Shown: positions 1-7,858, numbered from the stretch's first letter. The stretch is DNA of 7,858 nucleotides from JAHEAO01 sp037968535 (GCA_037968535.1 JBBKVT010000408.1:1-7858), one strand, 5' to 3'. Notes: generated from the letters alone by a model not told the origin. Made by a program: numbers and translations.

Positions 1-524
1 CCATGCCCTTGCGCACGGCGGCGCTGCAGATGATCGTGACGGCGCGGGTGCCCGCCTTTGTCGATCCGGTGGTCGGATCGCAGGGGCGCAAGCTGTCGCT
101 CAAGCAGACGGCGGCGGGCTCCATCGTGATCGGCGGTTCGTTCGAGGGCGACGTGGATCAGGGGCCCGACGGGCCGCGGCGCGGCGTCCCGAGAACCGCG
201 CGTGCCGCAAGCAATCTGGCCAACGCGGTGTCGCTGTTTCCGGTACTGCGCGAGGCGCGCGTCACGCGGACCTGGGCCGGGCTTGAGGGCATGACACCGG
301 ACGGGCTGCCCTATCTGGGCCGGAGCGAGGCGATGCCCGGTCTGTGCCATGCCTTCGGATTCTCGGCCCATGGCTTCGCCCTTGCGCCCTTGATCGGGCC
401 GCTTGTGGCCGATCTTCTCGAAGGCAAGCGCAACAACCACGCCGTCGGGGCTTTCGCCCCCGACAGATTTGACAGACCCGCGTCTGATGCAGAAAGTGCA
501 CAGCGAAAGGAAGGTGCCCGATGA
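1..524 (+). CDS. FAD-dependent oxidoreductase (DadA/HcnC/OoxB-like), C-terminal part only
   Basis: C-terminal ~173 residues of a DAO-fold flavoenzyme that oxidises amines, amino acids or opine-like substrates. The frame runs in from the left edge; the ATG at base 3 is probably internal, because these proteins are usually about 370-420 residues and the N-terminal FAD-binding GxGxxG is missing. Numbering from that ATG, the visible family signatures are a WAGLEGMTPDGLPYLG stretch (91-106) and HAFGFSAHGF (116-125), the C-terminal segment that closes over the flavin. This style is close to the beta subunits of hydrogen cyanide synthase and octopine/nopaline oxidase as I recall them, but D-amino-acid dehydrogenase or sarcosine-oxidase relatives remain possible. 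If OoxB-like, small 2Fe-2S and FAD partner subunits would be expected upstream, outside the window. The stop overlaps the start of the next gene (ATGA), so the two are probably translationally coupled. The exact substrate is unknown. Confidence 0.85.
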   Translation, partial: MPLRTAALQMIVTARVPAFVDPVVGSQGRKLSLKQTAAGSIVIGGSFEGDVDQGPDGPRRGVPRTARAASNLANAVSLFPVLREARVTRTWAGLEGMTPDGLPYLGRSEAMPGLCHAFGFSAHGFALAPLIGPLVADLLEGKRNNHAVGAFAPDRFDRPASDAESAQRKEGAR

Positions 525-1234
525 TCGAAAGCAGCGGACGCGTCGTCATGATTTCGGGCGCTTCCCGGGGGATCGGCAACGCGATTGCCCTGTCCCTGCA
601 TGACAAGGGCTACACGATCAGCGCCGGTGCGCGGGACGTCGCCGCGCTCAAGACGTCCCTGAAGAGCATCACGGGCGACCGGCTCCTGTGCTCCGCCTAC
701 GAGGCCACCGACCGCGCAACGCATGACGCGTGGGTCGAGGCCACGATCGACGCGTTCGGCCGGATCGACGCGCTGGTGAACAACGCCGGGACCTCCAACA
801 CGTTTTCGGTCGAGGAGGGCGACGAGGACGATCTCGATGCGCTCTGGTCGATCAACGTGAAGGGGCCCCTCTTCATGACGCGGGCGTGCCTGCCCCACCT
901 GCGCGCCAGCGGTCAGGGGCGAATCGTGAATGTCTCGTCGCTGTCGGGCAAGCGGGTGCGCAACAGCAATGTGGCCTATGCGATGACCAAATATGCAGTG
1001 ATGGCGCTGACCCACGCCACGCGCCAGACCGGTTGGGAAGACGGCGTGCGGGTCACCGCGCTGTGCCCCAGTTTTGTTGCTACGGATCTGACGGCGGATG
1101 TGGTAAAGGTCGGGCGCGCCGAGATGATCGATCCGGACGATCTGGCCGAAGTGGCGGCGATGGTGATCGCTCTCCCGAACACGGCCGTGATTGCCGAAAT
1201 ACTTGTCAACTGCCGGTTGGAGGATACGCTCTGA
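521..1234 (+). CDS. SDR-family NAD(P)-dependent oxidoreductase
   Basis: Complete 237-residue classical short-chain dehydrogenase, a cytosolic Rossmann enzyme that interconverts alcohols or amines and carbonyls with NAD(P). The nucleotide loop is SGASRGIG (12-19), with Ser where Thr is usual. NNAG is at 87-90, the structural Asn at 111, the catalytic Ser at 140, and the YxxxK pair is Tyr153/Lys157. After the active site the usual Pro-Gly is Pro-Ser (P183-S184), followed by Thr188. The length is normal for the family. The ATG at 521 is supported by an AGGAAGG-like ribosome site at 508-514 and by the 4-base overlap with the flavoenzyme stop. The basic residue Arg16 in the glycine loop and Arg38 after the second strand could fit NADP(H), but this is weak. 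Its position between a flavin oxidase and an importer suggests it processes a carbonyl or hydroxy product of the imported compound; that role is inferred. Confidence 0.92.
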   Translation: MIESSGRVVMISGASRGIGNAIALSLHDKGYTISAGARDVAALKTSLKSITGDRLLCSAYEATDRATHDAWVEATIDAFGRIDALVNNAGTSNTFSVEEGDEDDLDALWSINVKGPLFMTRACLPHLRASGQGRIVNVSSLSGKRVRNSNVAYAMTKYAVMALTHATRQTGWEDGVRVTALCPSFVATDLTADVVKVGRAEMIDPDDLAEVAAMVIALPNTAVIAEILVNCRLEDTL

Positions 1235-1315
1235 CGGCACCGCCTTACCAAAAAAGCATGACACGCAGACAATGCGTTGCCATACTCACAATCACAGCAA
1301 AAGGGATAGGACAGT
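1235..1315 (+). promoter_or_regulatory. Leader of the transporter operon: ribosome site and small inverted repeat
   Basis: This 81-bp gap is the only sizeable spacer between the enzyme genes and the binding-protein gene. It holds an inverted repeat, ACGCA (1263-1267) and TGCGT (1273-1277), separated by five bases; it could be a small operator or RNA hairpin but is short enough to be chance. A purine-rich stretch at 1301-1311 ending in AGGA lies just before the ATG at 1316 and is the likely ribosome site. I could not assign convincing -35/-10 elements. The gap leaves open whether the transporter has its own promoter or is read through from the enzymes. Confidence 0.35.
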
Positions 1316-2887
1316 ATGAGAGATCTTGGAAAGACAAAAGGCCTTTTGACAGCGACCGCGCTGGGCGTCAGCGCCGCCGCGATGGCGGCGACGGGTGCCG
1401 ATGCGCAGCAGACGACGCTGAATATCGGCATGGCCAGCGCCGATGCCGGCAAGCTGGATCCGCATATCGCGACGACGACACCGGACAAGGGTCTTCTGCA
1501 CTGGATGTTCAACGGTCTCGTGCGGATCAAGCCCGGCGAGGCGAGCCCTGCCTTCATCGAGCCAGATATCGCCATCAGCTGGACCACCTCCGACGATGGT
1601 CTGACCTGGGTGTTCACGCTGCGCGACGATGTGGAATGCCATGGCGATTACGGCAATCTCGACGCGGAGGACGTGGTCTTCTCGCTCAATCGGTCCGCTG
1701 ACCCTGACGCGTCGAGCTTCTCCGGAGACTACGCCGCATTCGAGTCGATCGAGGCGACTGGACCCTACGAGGTGACGATCACGCTGTCGAACTCGATCCC
1801 CAGCCTGCTGGGAACACTGGTGCCGTATCACGGTGGCAACATCGTCTGCCGGGACGCGGTCGAGGCCCTCGGCATGGATTATGAGCGCACGCCCATCGGC
1901 ACCGGACCGTTCATGTTCGACGAGTATCAGCCGCAGCAATACGTCAAGCTGGTCGCCAATCCGGAGTATTTCCGCGGCGAGCCGGCGATCAAGGAAATCT
2001 ACTACCGCTACATCCCGTCCGACGCGAGCCGCGATCTGGCGTTCCAGACCGGCGAGATCGACATGATCTATGGCCGCCAGGATCAGACTTGGGTGGAGCG
2101 GATCCGTGAGCTCCCGGGAACCACCGTCGCCATCATGTCGCCCGGCGAGATGTCGATGATCTCGCTCAACAAGACGATACCTCCGCTGGATGATCTGCGC
2201 GTCCGTCAGGCCGTGGCGCACGCGATTGACCGGGAGACCATGGTGGCCTTCAAGGGTGCCGATGTGACGCTGCCCGCGATCTCCGTCGTGCCCGAAGGGT
2301 ATCTCGGCTATACCGACGACGTGCCGACATACGAGTTCAGCATCGAGAAGGCCAAGGCCCTGCTGGCTGAGGCGGGCTATCCCGACGGGGTCACGCTCAA
2401 CGCGATCCACACCTCGCTGCCGGGCATGCTGAGCACGATGGAGGCGGTGCAATCGCTGCTGCGCGACGCGGATATCAACCTCGAGATCCAGGTCGTGGAG
2501 CATGCGACCTTCCACGAGCAGATCCGTCAGGATCTGAGCCAGGTGACCCACTATTCCGCGGCCCGTTTCCCGGTGGCGGATACCTATCTGACCCAGTTCT
2601 TCCATTCGGATTCGATCCCGCTCAAGCCCAACGCGGTCACCAACTTCAGCCATTGCGACGTGGCCGATGAAGAGATCTCCGCCGCCCGCACGGAGCCGGA
2701 TCCGGCCAAGCAGCTGGAACTCTGGGCAACCGCCCAGCAGAAGATCGGCGAAGAGGTCTGCGCCGTGCCGATCTACCAGAACCTCCAGCTCTGGGCATGG
2801 AAGGACACGCTCGATCTGGGGTTTGAAGTGAACGGCTCGCTGAACCTCAGCCCGGCCATCACCGAGACTTCGAAGTTCACCGAGTGA
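1316..2887 (+). CDS. ABC transporter periplasmic substrate-binding protein, SBP_bac_5 (peptide/opine/glutathione type)
   Basis: Complete 523-residue extracytoplasmic solute-binding protein that captures the substrate in the periplasm and delivers it to the permeases encoded downstream. Residues 1-30 form a Sec signal peptide: a positive start (Arg2, Lys7, Lys9), a hydrophobic Leu/Ala core, and an Ala-Asp-Ala cleavage site before Gln31. There is no lipobox Cys. The mature protein has family-5 hallmarks: KLDPH (46-50), an SDDGLTWVFTLRDDV segment (92-106), the PIGTGPFMF motif (193-201), LDDLRVRQAVAHAIDR (291-306) and EAGYPDGV (352-359). Four Cys (109, 178, 447, 482) lie in the mature part and could form disulfides. 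In DppA the peptide alpha-amine is held by Asp in a W-x-x-D-x-x-D-P-D stretch; the equivalent region here appears to be YSAARFPVADTYL (413-425), without those acids, so the ligand may differ from a free peptide. Specificity is unknown. Confidence 0.93.
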   Translation: MRDLGKTKGLLTATALGVSAAAMAATGADAQQTTLNIGMASADAGKLDPHIATTTPDKGLLHWMFNGLVRIKPGEASPAFIEPDIAISWTTSDDGLTWVFTLRDDVECHGDYGNLDAEDVVFSLNRSADPDASSFSGDYAAFESIEATGPYEVTITLSNSIPSLLGTLVPYHGGNIVCRDAVEALGMDYERTPIGTGPFMFDEYQPQQYVKLVANPEYFRGEPAIKEIYYRYIPSDASRDLAFQTGEIDMIYGRQDQTWVERIRELPGTTVAIMSPGEMSMISLNKTIPPLDDLRVRQAVAHAIDRETMVAFKGADVTLPAISVVPEGYLGYTDDVPTYEFSIEKAKALLAEAGYPDGVTLNAIHTSLPGMLSTMEAVQSLLRDADINLEIQVVEHATFHEQIRQDLSQVTHYSAARFPVADTYLTQFFHSDSIPLKPNAVTNFSHCDVADEEISAARTEPDPAKQLELWATAQQKIGEEVCAVPIYQNLQLWAWKDTLDLGFEVNGSLNLSPAITETSKFTE

Positions 2888-2908
2888 TCTGACCTGACCG
2901 AAACACGT

Positions 2909-2931
2909 CCCGGGCGCCATCCGCGCCCGGG
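2909..2931 (+). terminator. GC-rich stem-loop between binding-protein and permease genes (attenuator or mRNA-stabilising hairpin)
   Basis: A perfect 9-bp inverted repeat, CCCGGGCGC (2909-2917) and GCGCCCGGG (2923-2931), closes a 5-base loop 21 bases after the binding-protein stop. The following TTCAATCATTT is T-rich but not a clean T-tract, so termination would be partial. Hairpins at this place are well known in importer operons such as malE-malF, where they protect the upstream message or reduce read-through and so give more binding protein than permease. That role is inferred here; the repeat itself is seen directly. Confidence 0.75.
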
Positions 2932-2957
2932 TTCAATCATTTGATACCGGGGGCGCG

Positions 2958-3899
2958 ATGAGCGGTTTTGTCCTGAAACGTATGGGCTTTGCCGTGTTCA
3001 CACTGATCGCGGTTCTCACCATCGTCTTCTTCATCGTGCGGATTCTGCCCGGCGATCCGGCCATGGTCATTCTCGGCGACCAGGCCAGCCAGCAGAGCAT
3101 CGACCTGCTGCGCGCCCGTCTCGGACTCGATCGGCCGATGATCGTGCAATATTACGACTTCATGGCGGGGGTGTTCGTGGGCGACTGGGGCGTGTCCATG
3201 GTGTCGGGGCGCCCAGTGATCTCCGAGATCCTCAAGGTCCTGCCCGCGACGCTTGAGCTGACCATCGCGGCGCTGATCCTCGGGGCCGCCCTCGGCATTC
3301 CGCTCGGGGTATGGGCGGCGATTTCGCGCAATACCGTTCCGGATTACATCGTCCGCCTCGCGTCGCTGCTGGGGCTCTCCTTTCCGGCCTTCGTGTCAGC
3401 GGTTCTGCTGCTCTTTGCCTTTGCCATCTACCTGCCATGGTTCCCGGTGATGTCTTCGGGTCGCGGCACGACCTTTGGCGCGCGCATGAACGATCTGGCT
3501 CTGCCCGCCATCAACCTCGGTCTGATCATGGCCGCCTACATCACCCGCGTGTCCCGCTCGGCCATGCTGGAAGTATTGGGGCAGGATTACGTACGCACTG
3601 CCAAGGCCAAGGGGATCTCGTTCAGCGCGATCATTTGGCGGCATTGTCTGCGCAACACCATGATCCCCGTCGTCACCGTGGTCGGCCTCTATCTTGGTAT
3701 CCTGATCGGCAATTCTGTCCTGACCGAAATCGTGTTCAACCGGCCCGGTCTGGGGCGGCTGATCGTCGGTGCCTTGAACCAGCGTGATTACACGATGCTG
3801 CAGGGAATGATGGTCATCTACACCCTGCTTGTCGTGGTGGTGAACCTGCTTACCGATCTGACCTACGGGCTGATCGATCCAAGGATCAAATACTCATGA
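2958..3899 (+). CDS. ABC transporter permease, DppB/OppB/GsiC type
   Basis: Complete 313-residue inner-membrane permease, one half of the translocation channel. It starts with the usual short cytosolic tail and a first transmembrane helix (about 9-29) followed by LPGDPA (30-35), a DppB-class signature. A periplasmic region with the family's LGLDRP-Q-Y pattern runs to about residue 95, and further helices lie near 98-120, 133-160, 182-197, 233-254 and 283-300. The cytoplasmic EAA coupling loop is at about 205-236, with Gln-Asp-Tyr-Val-Arg-Thr-Ala-Lys-Ala-Lys-Gly at 209-219 and RHCLRNTMIPV after it; this loop contacts the ATPase. It ends with the typical LIDPRIKY tail. Length is normal. The start has only a run of G (2949-2953) as a ribosome site, so translation may be weaker than that of the binding protein. 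It overlaps the next permease by four bases (ATGA). Confidence 0.95.
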   Translation: MSGFVLKRMGFAVFTLIAVLTIVFFIVRILPGDPAMVILGDQASQQSIDLLRARLGLDRPMIVQYYDFMAGVFVGDWGVSMVSGRPVISEILKVLPATLELTIAALILGAALGIPLGVWAAISRNTVPDYIVRLASLLGLSFPAFVSAVLLLFAFAIYLPWFPVMSSGRGTTFGARMNDLALPAINLGLIMAAYITRVSRSAMLEVLGQDYVRTAKAKGISFSAIIWRHCLRNTMIPVVTVVGLYLGILIGNSVLTEIVFNRPGLGRLIVGALNQRDYTMLQGMMVIYTLLVVVVNLLTDLTYGLIDPRIKYS

Positions 3900-4800
3900 G
3901 CACGCAAGACCCCGCTACGAACGTCACCAATGTCTCGTATTTCCGCCTGACGCTCAAGGCTCTGGGATCGGGTCTGATCAAGGCGTTCAACACCAACAAG
4001 ACCTCATGGGTCGGGCTGGGGCTGTTCGGTTTCGTCTGCCTTCTGGCCGTGCTGGCACCGCTGATCGCGCCGCATGACCCGCTCGACCAGAACATCCTCG
4101 ACCGGCTCGAAGGGCCGTCCCGGGAATACTGGATGGGCACCGATGCCTATGGGCGCGACATTCTCAGCCGCATTCTGCATGGGGCGCGGATCTCGCTGAT
4201 GATCGGTCTGGTCTCGATCTCTGCAGCGCTGCTGATCGGGACGACGATCGGGCTTGTCGCGGGGTATGTCGGCGGCAAGACGGATATCATCGTGATGCAG
4301 ATCATGGATGTGCTGCTGGCCTTCCCGTCGCTCATCCTCGGGCTGATCGTGGTCGCCATGCTCGGCCCGAGCATCAGCAACCTGATCATCGCCATCGCCC
4401 TGACCGCCATTCCGCCATTCGCCCGCATCGCCCGCGCCCCGACGATCGTCGTCAAGGAGCGTGAATTCGTCGAGGCGGGCCGCGCGCTGGGGTATTCCAA
4501 CATTCGGCTGATGGGCGGGCACATCCTGCCCAACATCCTGCCCGAAGTGCTGGTCATGGGGTTTCTGTGGCTGGCGACGGCGATCCGGGTCGAGGCATCG
4601 CTGGCCTTCATCGGCCTCGGCGTCAGCCCCCCCACGGCGACATGGGGCGGGATGATCCGCGAGGGGTTCGAGAATATCCTCGACAGCTTCTGGCTGGCCT
4701 TCTTTCCCTCCATCGCGATCCTCGTCGTGGTCTTTGCGCTGAACCTTCTGGGGGACGGCCTGCGCGACGCCATCGACCCGCGCCTGCGGGGGGAATCCTG

Positions 4801-4801
<1 letters not shown>
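3896..4801 (+). CDS. ABC transporter permease, DppC/OppC/GsiD type
   Basis: Complete 301-residue second permease that pairs with the DppB-type protein. It has the longer N-terminal tail usual for this subunit, a first transmembrane helix at about 38-58, then APHDP (58-62) and the diagnostic GTDAYGRDILSRILHGARISL region (81-101). Further helices lie near 102-124, 136-156, 161-175, 215-232 and 268-287. The EAA loop spans about 188-213 (Glu-Phe-Val-Glu-Ala-Gly-Arg-Ala-Leu-Gly, then HILPN). LGVSPPTATWGGM (241-253) and the NLLGDGLRDAIDPRLRG tail (283-299) are also family hallmarks. A ribosome site AAGGA (3881-3885) sits about ten bases before the ATG. The stop overlaps the ATPase start in TGATG, so the three membrane and ATPase genes form one coupled unit. 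The product acts in the cytoplasmic membrane; the substrate is unknown. Confidence 0.95.
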
Positions 4802-6612
<1,811 letters not shown>

Positions 6613-6720
6613 CGATGGCACCAGATCACACGCGGCCAGCCCTGTGCGAAACGGGGCCTCTCAGGCATCACCGGCCGCCCGAAATCCCGGGGCGTGGCCG
6701 CGCATGACCCTCGATCTCAT
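6613..6720. other. Spacer between transport operon and IS region, no gene seen
   Basis: This 108-bp stretch follows the ATPase stop. I see no open frame with coding character and no hairpin followed by a T-tract. Only weak GC complementarity is present (GCGGCC at 6632-6637 with GGCCGC at 6673-6678, and an inner GCCC/GGGC pair). Transcription from the operon may end by a Rho-dependent route or run on into the insertion sequences. The right border is where the IS21 end appears to begin. Confidence 0.4.
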
Positions 6721-6959
6721 TGTCCGTCAGGCGTGTAAGCGGCGGTGACAAAGTCGGCCACGGTAGCGGCGGGATGATCCCGCTGCGGGCGGCGTAAAAG
6801 TCGTCCACTTTTGCCCTTTCTGGTGACAGGGAGGGTTGGGGTATTTTTACCGTGGAACTTTACAGGAAGGTCCGTCTTGCTTGTCGAGACGGCATGAGTG
6901 CACGGGCCGCGGCGCGGCATTTCGGGATTTCGCGCGACAGTGTCAGGAAGATGCTGAGC
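6721..6959 (+). mobile_element. IS21-family insertion sequence, left-end remnant
   Basis: The stretch holds the left terminus and the first codons of istA of an IS21-type element. The outer tip is probably the TGT at 6721, though TGT at 6734 cannot be excluded; IS21 ends typically begin with TG. Inside the end there are two copies of AAAGTCG-n-CCAC (6750-6761 and 6797-6808), consistent with the multiple terminal transposase-binding repeats of this family. A near-perfect palindrome lies between them (6766-6786). The right part of the element, including most of istA and all of istB, is missing: identity to istA stops where the IS6 element starts. The remnant cannot transpose by itself. Confidence 0.7.
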
Positions 6960-7007
6960 GGTCTTGTCAGAGCAAACTGGCTTGAGGCGCGCCGGGTACC
7001 GAGCTAG
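6852..7007 (+). pseudogene. istA: Truncated IS21 transposase IstA (N-terminal fragment)
   Basis: From GTG at 6852 the reading frame begins V-E-L-Y-R-K-V-R-L-A and continues through S-A-R-A-A-A-R-H-F-G-I-S-R-D-S-V-R-K-M-L-S, the N-terminal helix-turn-helix of IS21-family IstA, the DDE transposase that binds the element's terminal repeats. Family-like sequence stops after residue 36 (base 6959). The next 15 codons read into the left end of the neighbouring IS6 element and stop at TAG (7005-7007), giving a 51-residue product instead of roughly 400-500. No catalytic domain remains. A GGGAGGG stretch (6829-6835) lies 16 bases before the GTG, too far to be an ideal ribosome site, and a GGTA/TACC hairpin (6840-6851) directly abuts the start codon. 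A short DNA-binding peptide could in theory still be made, but it is best called a remnant. Confidence 0.75.
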
Positions 7008-7750
7008 CCTTGCGGAATGCCAAAACGCTCCCCTTTTCGCTACTTCAAGACCAGTCCTGAAATCATCCGCCTGGCGGTCATGATGTATGTGCGGTTCCCG
7101 CTCTCGCTGCGGAATGTTGAAGATCTGCTCCATGAACGGGGCGTCGACATCAGCCATGAGACGGTGCGATTTTGGTGGCATCGTTTTGGTCCGATGTTCG
7201 CGGCCGAGATCCGCAAACGCCGCATCGAAGGCATGCGATCCAGCCGCTGGCGGTGGCATCTCGACGAGGTCTTTGTGAAGATCAACGGCGAACGGCACTA
7301 CTTGTGGCGGGCCGTCGACCACGAAGGCGAAGTCTTGGAGAGCTTCGTGACAAAGAAGAGGGACAAGAAGGCTGCGCTTAAATTCCTAAGGAAACCAATG
7401 CGCAAGCATGGGCGGCCCGAGGTCATCGTGACGGACAAGCTGAGGTCCTACGGCGCCGCTCTCAAGGAGATCGGTGCTGAAGATCGACAGGAAACGGGTC
7501 GCTGGGCCAACAACCGAGCGGAGAATTCGCACTTGCCCTTCCGACGACGGGAGCGGGCAATGCTCAGGTTCCGGCGTATGCGAAGTCTGCAAAAGTTCGC
7601 TTCCGTCCACGCCTCAGTCTCAAACCATTTCAACCACGAACGCAGCCTCTCCAGCCGACTCCTCTTCAAGACGAACCGCAGCGCTGCTCTGGCCGAGTGG
7701 CGTGCGCTTTGTTCCGCATAGGTTCACGCAGTCTGGCGCAAACTGAGACT
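6960..7750 (+). mobile_element. IS6-family insertion sequence (approximate ends)
   Basis: The element carries one transposase gene and measures about 790 bp, a usual size for IS6/IS26 relatives. The left end is placed at GG (6960-6961), exactly where istA identity is lost. The left sequence at 6961-6979 and the reverse complement of 7729-7749 share GTCT, GT, G, GC, A and ACTG in the same order, with two single-base gaps; this is a possible imperfect terminal inverted repeat but is poorer than expected for the family, so the right border is uncertain. I see no 8-bp target duplication across the two flanks, and the sequence to the right is not the continuation of IS21. Confidence 0.65.
7017..7721 (+). 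CDS. IS6-family (IS26-like) transposase
   Basis: 234-residue DDE transposase that moves its own element, typically by replicative cointegrate formation. The N-terminus (FKTSPEIIRLAVMMYVRFPLSLRNVEDLLHERG, split here at residues 10-42) and HETVRFWWHRFG (47-58) form the helix-turn-helix region. The catalytic residues are Asp83 in WHLDEVFVKING (80-91), Asp140 in VIVTDKLRSYG (136-146) and Glu169 in NNRAENSH (165-172). The spacing to Glu169 and the RRRERAM-RFR-M-SLQKFASVH tail fit the alphaproteobacterial subgroup as I recall it. Length is normal and there is no frameshift, so the enzyme may be active. There is no clear ribosome site before the ATG; weak expression is common for transposases. It sits inside a remnant IS21 transposase gene. 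Confidence 0.93.
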   Translation: MPKRSPFRYFKTSPEIIRLAVMMYVRFPLSLRNVEDLLHERGVDISHETVRFWWHRFGPMFAAEIRKRRIEGMRSSRWRWHLDEVFVKINGERHYLWRAVDHEGEVLESFVTKKRDKKAALKFLRKPMRKHGRPEVIVTDKLRSYGAALKEIGAEDRQETGRWANNRAENSHLPFRRRERAMLRFRRMRSLQKFASVHASVSNHFNHERSLSSRLLFKTNRSAALAEWRALCSA

Positions 7751-7761
7751 GGTTCGAATTA

Positions 7762-7858
7762 GGGGCTGTTGACGTTCGGGATTCACAAATCACCTGAGTT
7801 CTGATTCAAGGTTGCAAACAGAGGAGAGCAGCCTTGACCCGAAGAGTCCTGACCGATG
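7762..7858 (+). mobile_element. Left end of a further insertion sequence, probably IS5 family (partial)
   Basis: A TTAG tetranucleotide (7759-7762) is followed by GGGCTGTTGAC, which resembles the left tip of IS5/IS427-group elements; those elements often duplicate a YTAR target. The leader contains GATTCA twice (7780-7785 and 7803-7808) and AATCA/TGATT in inverted order (7788-7792 and 7802-7806). A transposase start follows at 7834. The element runs off the right edge, so the partner end cannot be checked and the family is a moderate guess. Confidence 0.45.
7834..7858 (+). CDS. Transposase N-terminus, probably IS5 family (partial, TTG start)
   Basis: Only eight complete codons are visible: (M)TRRVLTD from a TTG at 7834, a pattern I associate with the start of IS5-family transposases in Alphaproteobacteria. 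The start is supported by a strong GAGGAG ribosome site at 7821-7826, seven bases upstream; no ATG in this frame competes. No catalytic residue is in view and the gene continues past the window, so both the family call and its intactness are unproven. Confidence 0.45.

Noticed and set aside
1292..2920. Long minus-strand open frame of 542 codons opposite the binding-protein gene.
   Set aside because: It mirrors the codon pattern of the real gene in GC-rich DNA, its product is rich in Arg, His, Gly and Asp with no known fold, and the plus-strand protein has clear family motifs.
4567..4800. An upstream extension of the ATPase reading frame starting at 4567.
   Set aside because: This part overlaps the conserved permease C-terminus in another frame, its residues are Arg/Pro-rich without family match, and ATG 4801 has a ribosome site and the usual ATPase N-terminus.
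6632..6678. Possible terminator after the transport operon formed by GCGGCC and GGCCGC.
   Set aside because: The loop is about 35 bases, the inner pairing is weak and no T-tract follows.
6986..7008. A run resembling a cloning polylinker: GGCGCGCC (6986-6993), GGTACC (6995-7000) and GCTAGC (7003-7008) within 23 bases, partly like a vector multiple-cloning site.
   Set aside because: It lies in the short leader between the IS6 left end and its transposase start, where related elements have GC-rich leaders of similar length; such sites arise easily in GC-rich DNA and no vector sequence flanks them. A match to natural copies of this IS would settle it.
6717..7322. Minus-strand open frame of 201 codons across the IS21 remnant and IS6 transposase.
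   Set aside because: It runs across an IS junction and opposite the catalytic part of a clear transposase; no recognisable domain.
7810..7820. GGTTGCAAACAG, reminiscent of the GTTGCAAA core of IS26-type ends.
   Set aside because: It lies beyond the sequence that looks like the tip of the next IS and does not match the left end of this IS6 element, so it is probably a chance resemblance.

Overview
The window is GC-rich DNA with alphaproteobacterial character, most like Rhodobacterales (Roseobacter/Paracoccus type). That placement is an inference from base composition, protein style and the insertion-sequence types present. Nothing here names a species.

Bases 1-6612 read as one plus-strand metabolic and transport locus. 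It opens with the C-terminal part of an FAD-dependent amine/amino-acid oxidoreductase (DadA/HcnC/opine-oxidase-B type), whose N-terminus lies outside the window. A complete short-chain dehydrogenase follows, joined by an ATGA stop-start overlap. After an 81-bp gap comes a complete importer of the dipeptide/oligopeptide/glutathione (Dpp/Opp/Gsi) class: a periplasmic binding protein, two inner-membrane permeases, and one polypeptide carrying both ATPase domains as in GsiA. The last three genes overlap (ATGA, then TGATG). The binding-protein gene is set apart from the first permease by a perfect 9-bp GC stem-loop. The simplest reading is uptake of a small peptide-like, opine-like or N-substituted amino-acid compound, followed by oxidation by the two upstream enzymes. 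The substrate cannot be read from sequence.

Bases 6613-6720 are a short spacer with no gene and no clear terminator.

Bases 6721-7858 are a pile of insertion sequences. First comes the left end of an IS21-family element with its repeated terminal motifs and the first 36 codons of istA. That fragment is cut off where an IS6-family element begins (about 6960-7750), which has an apparently intact DDE transposase. Right of the IS6 element the rest of IS21 is absent. Instead the left end and first eight codons of another transposase appear, probably IS5 family with a TTG start, running off the window. This looks like an IS6-associated deletion or rearrangement next to the transport operon rather than a simple insertion.

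I found no tRNA, rRNA, CRISPR array, riboswitch or clearly novel defence or mobile system. The most interesting points are the enzyme-transporter pairing and the layered IS junctions.
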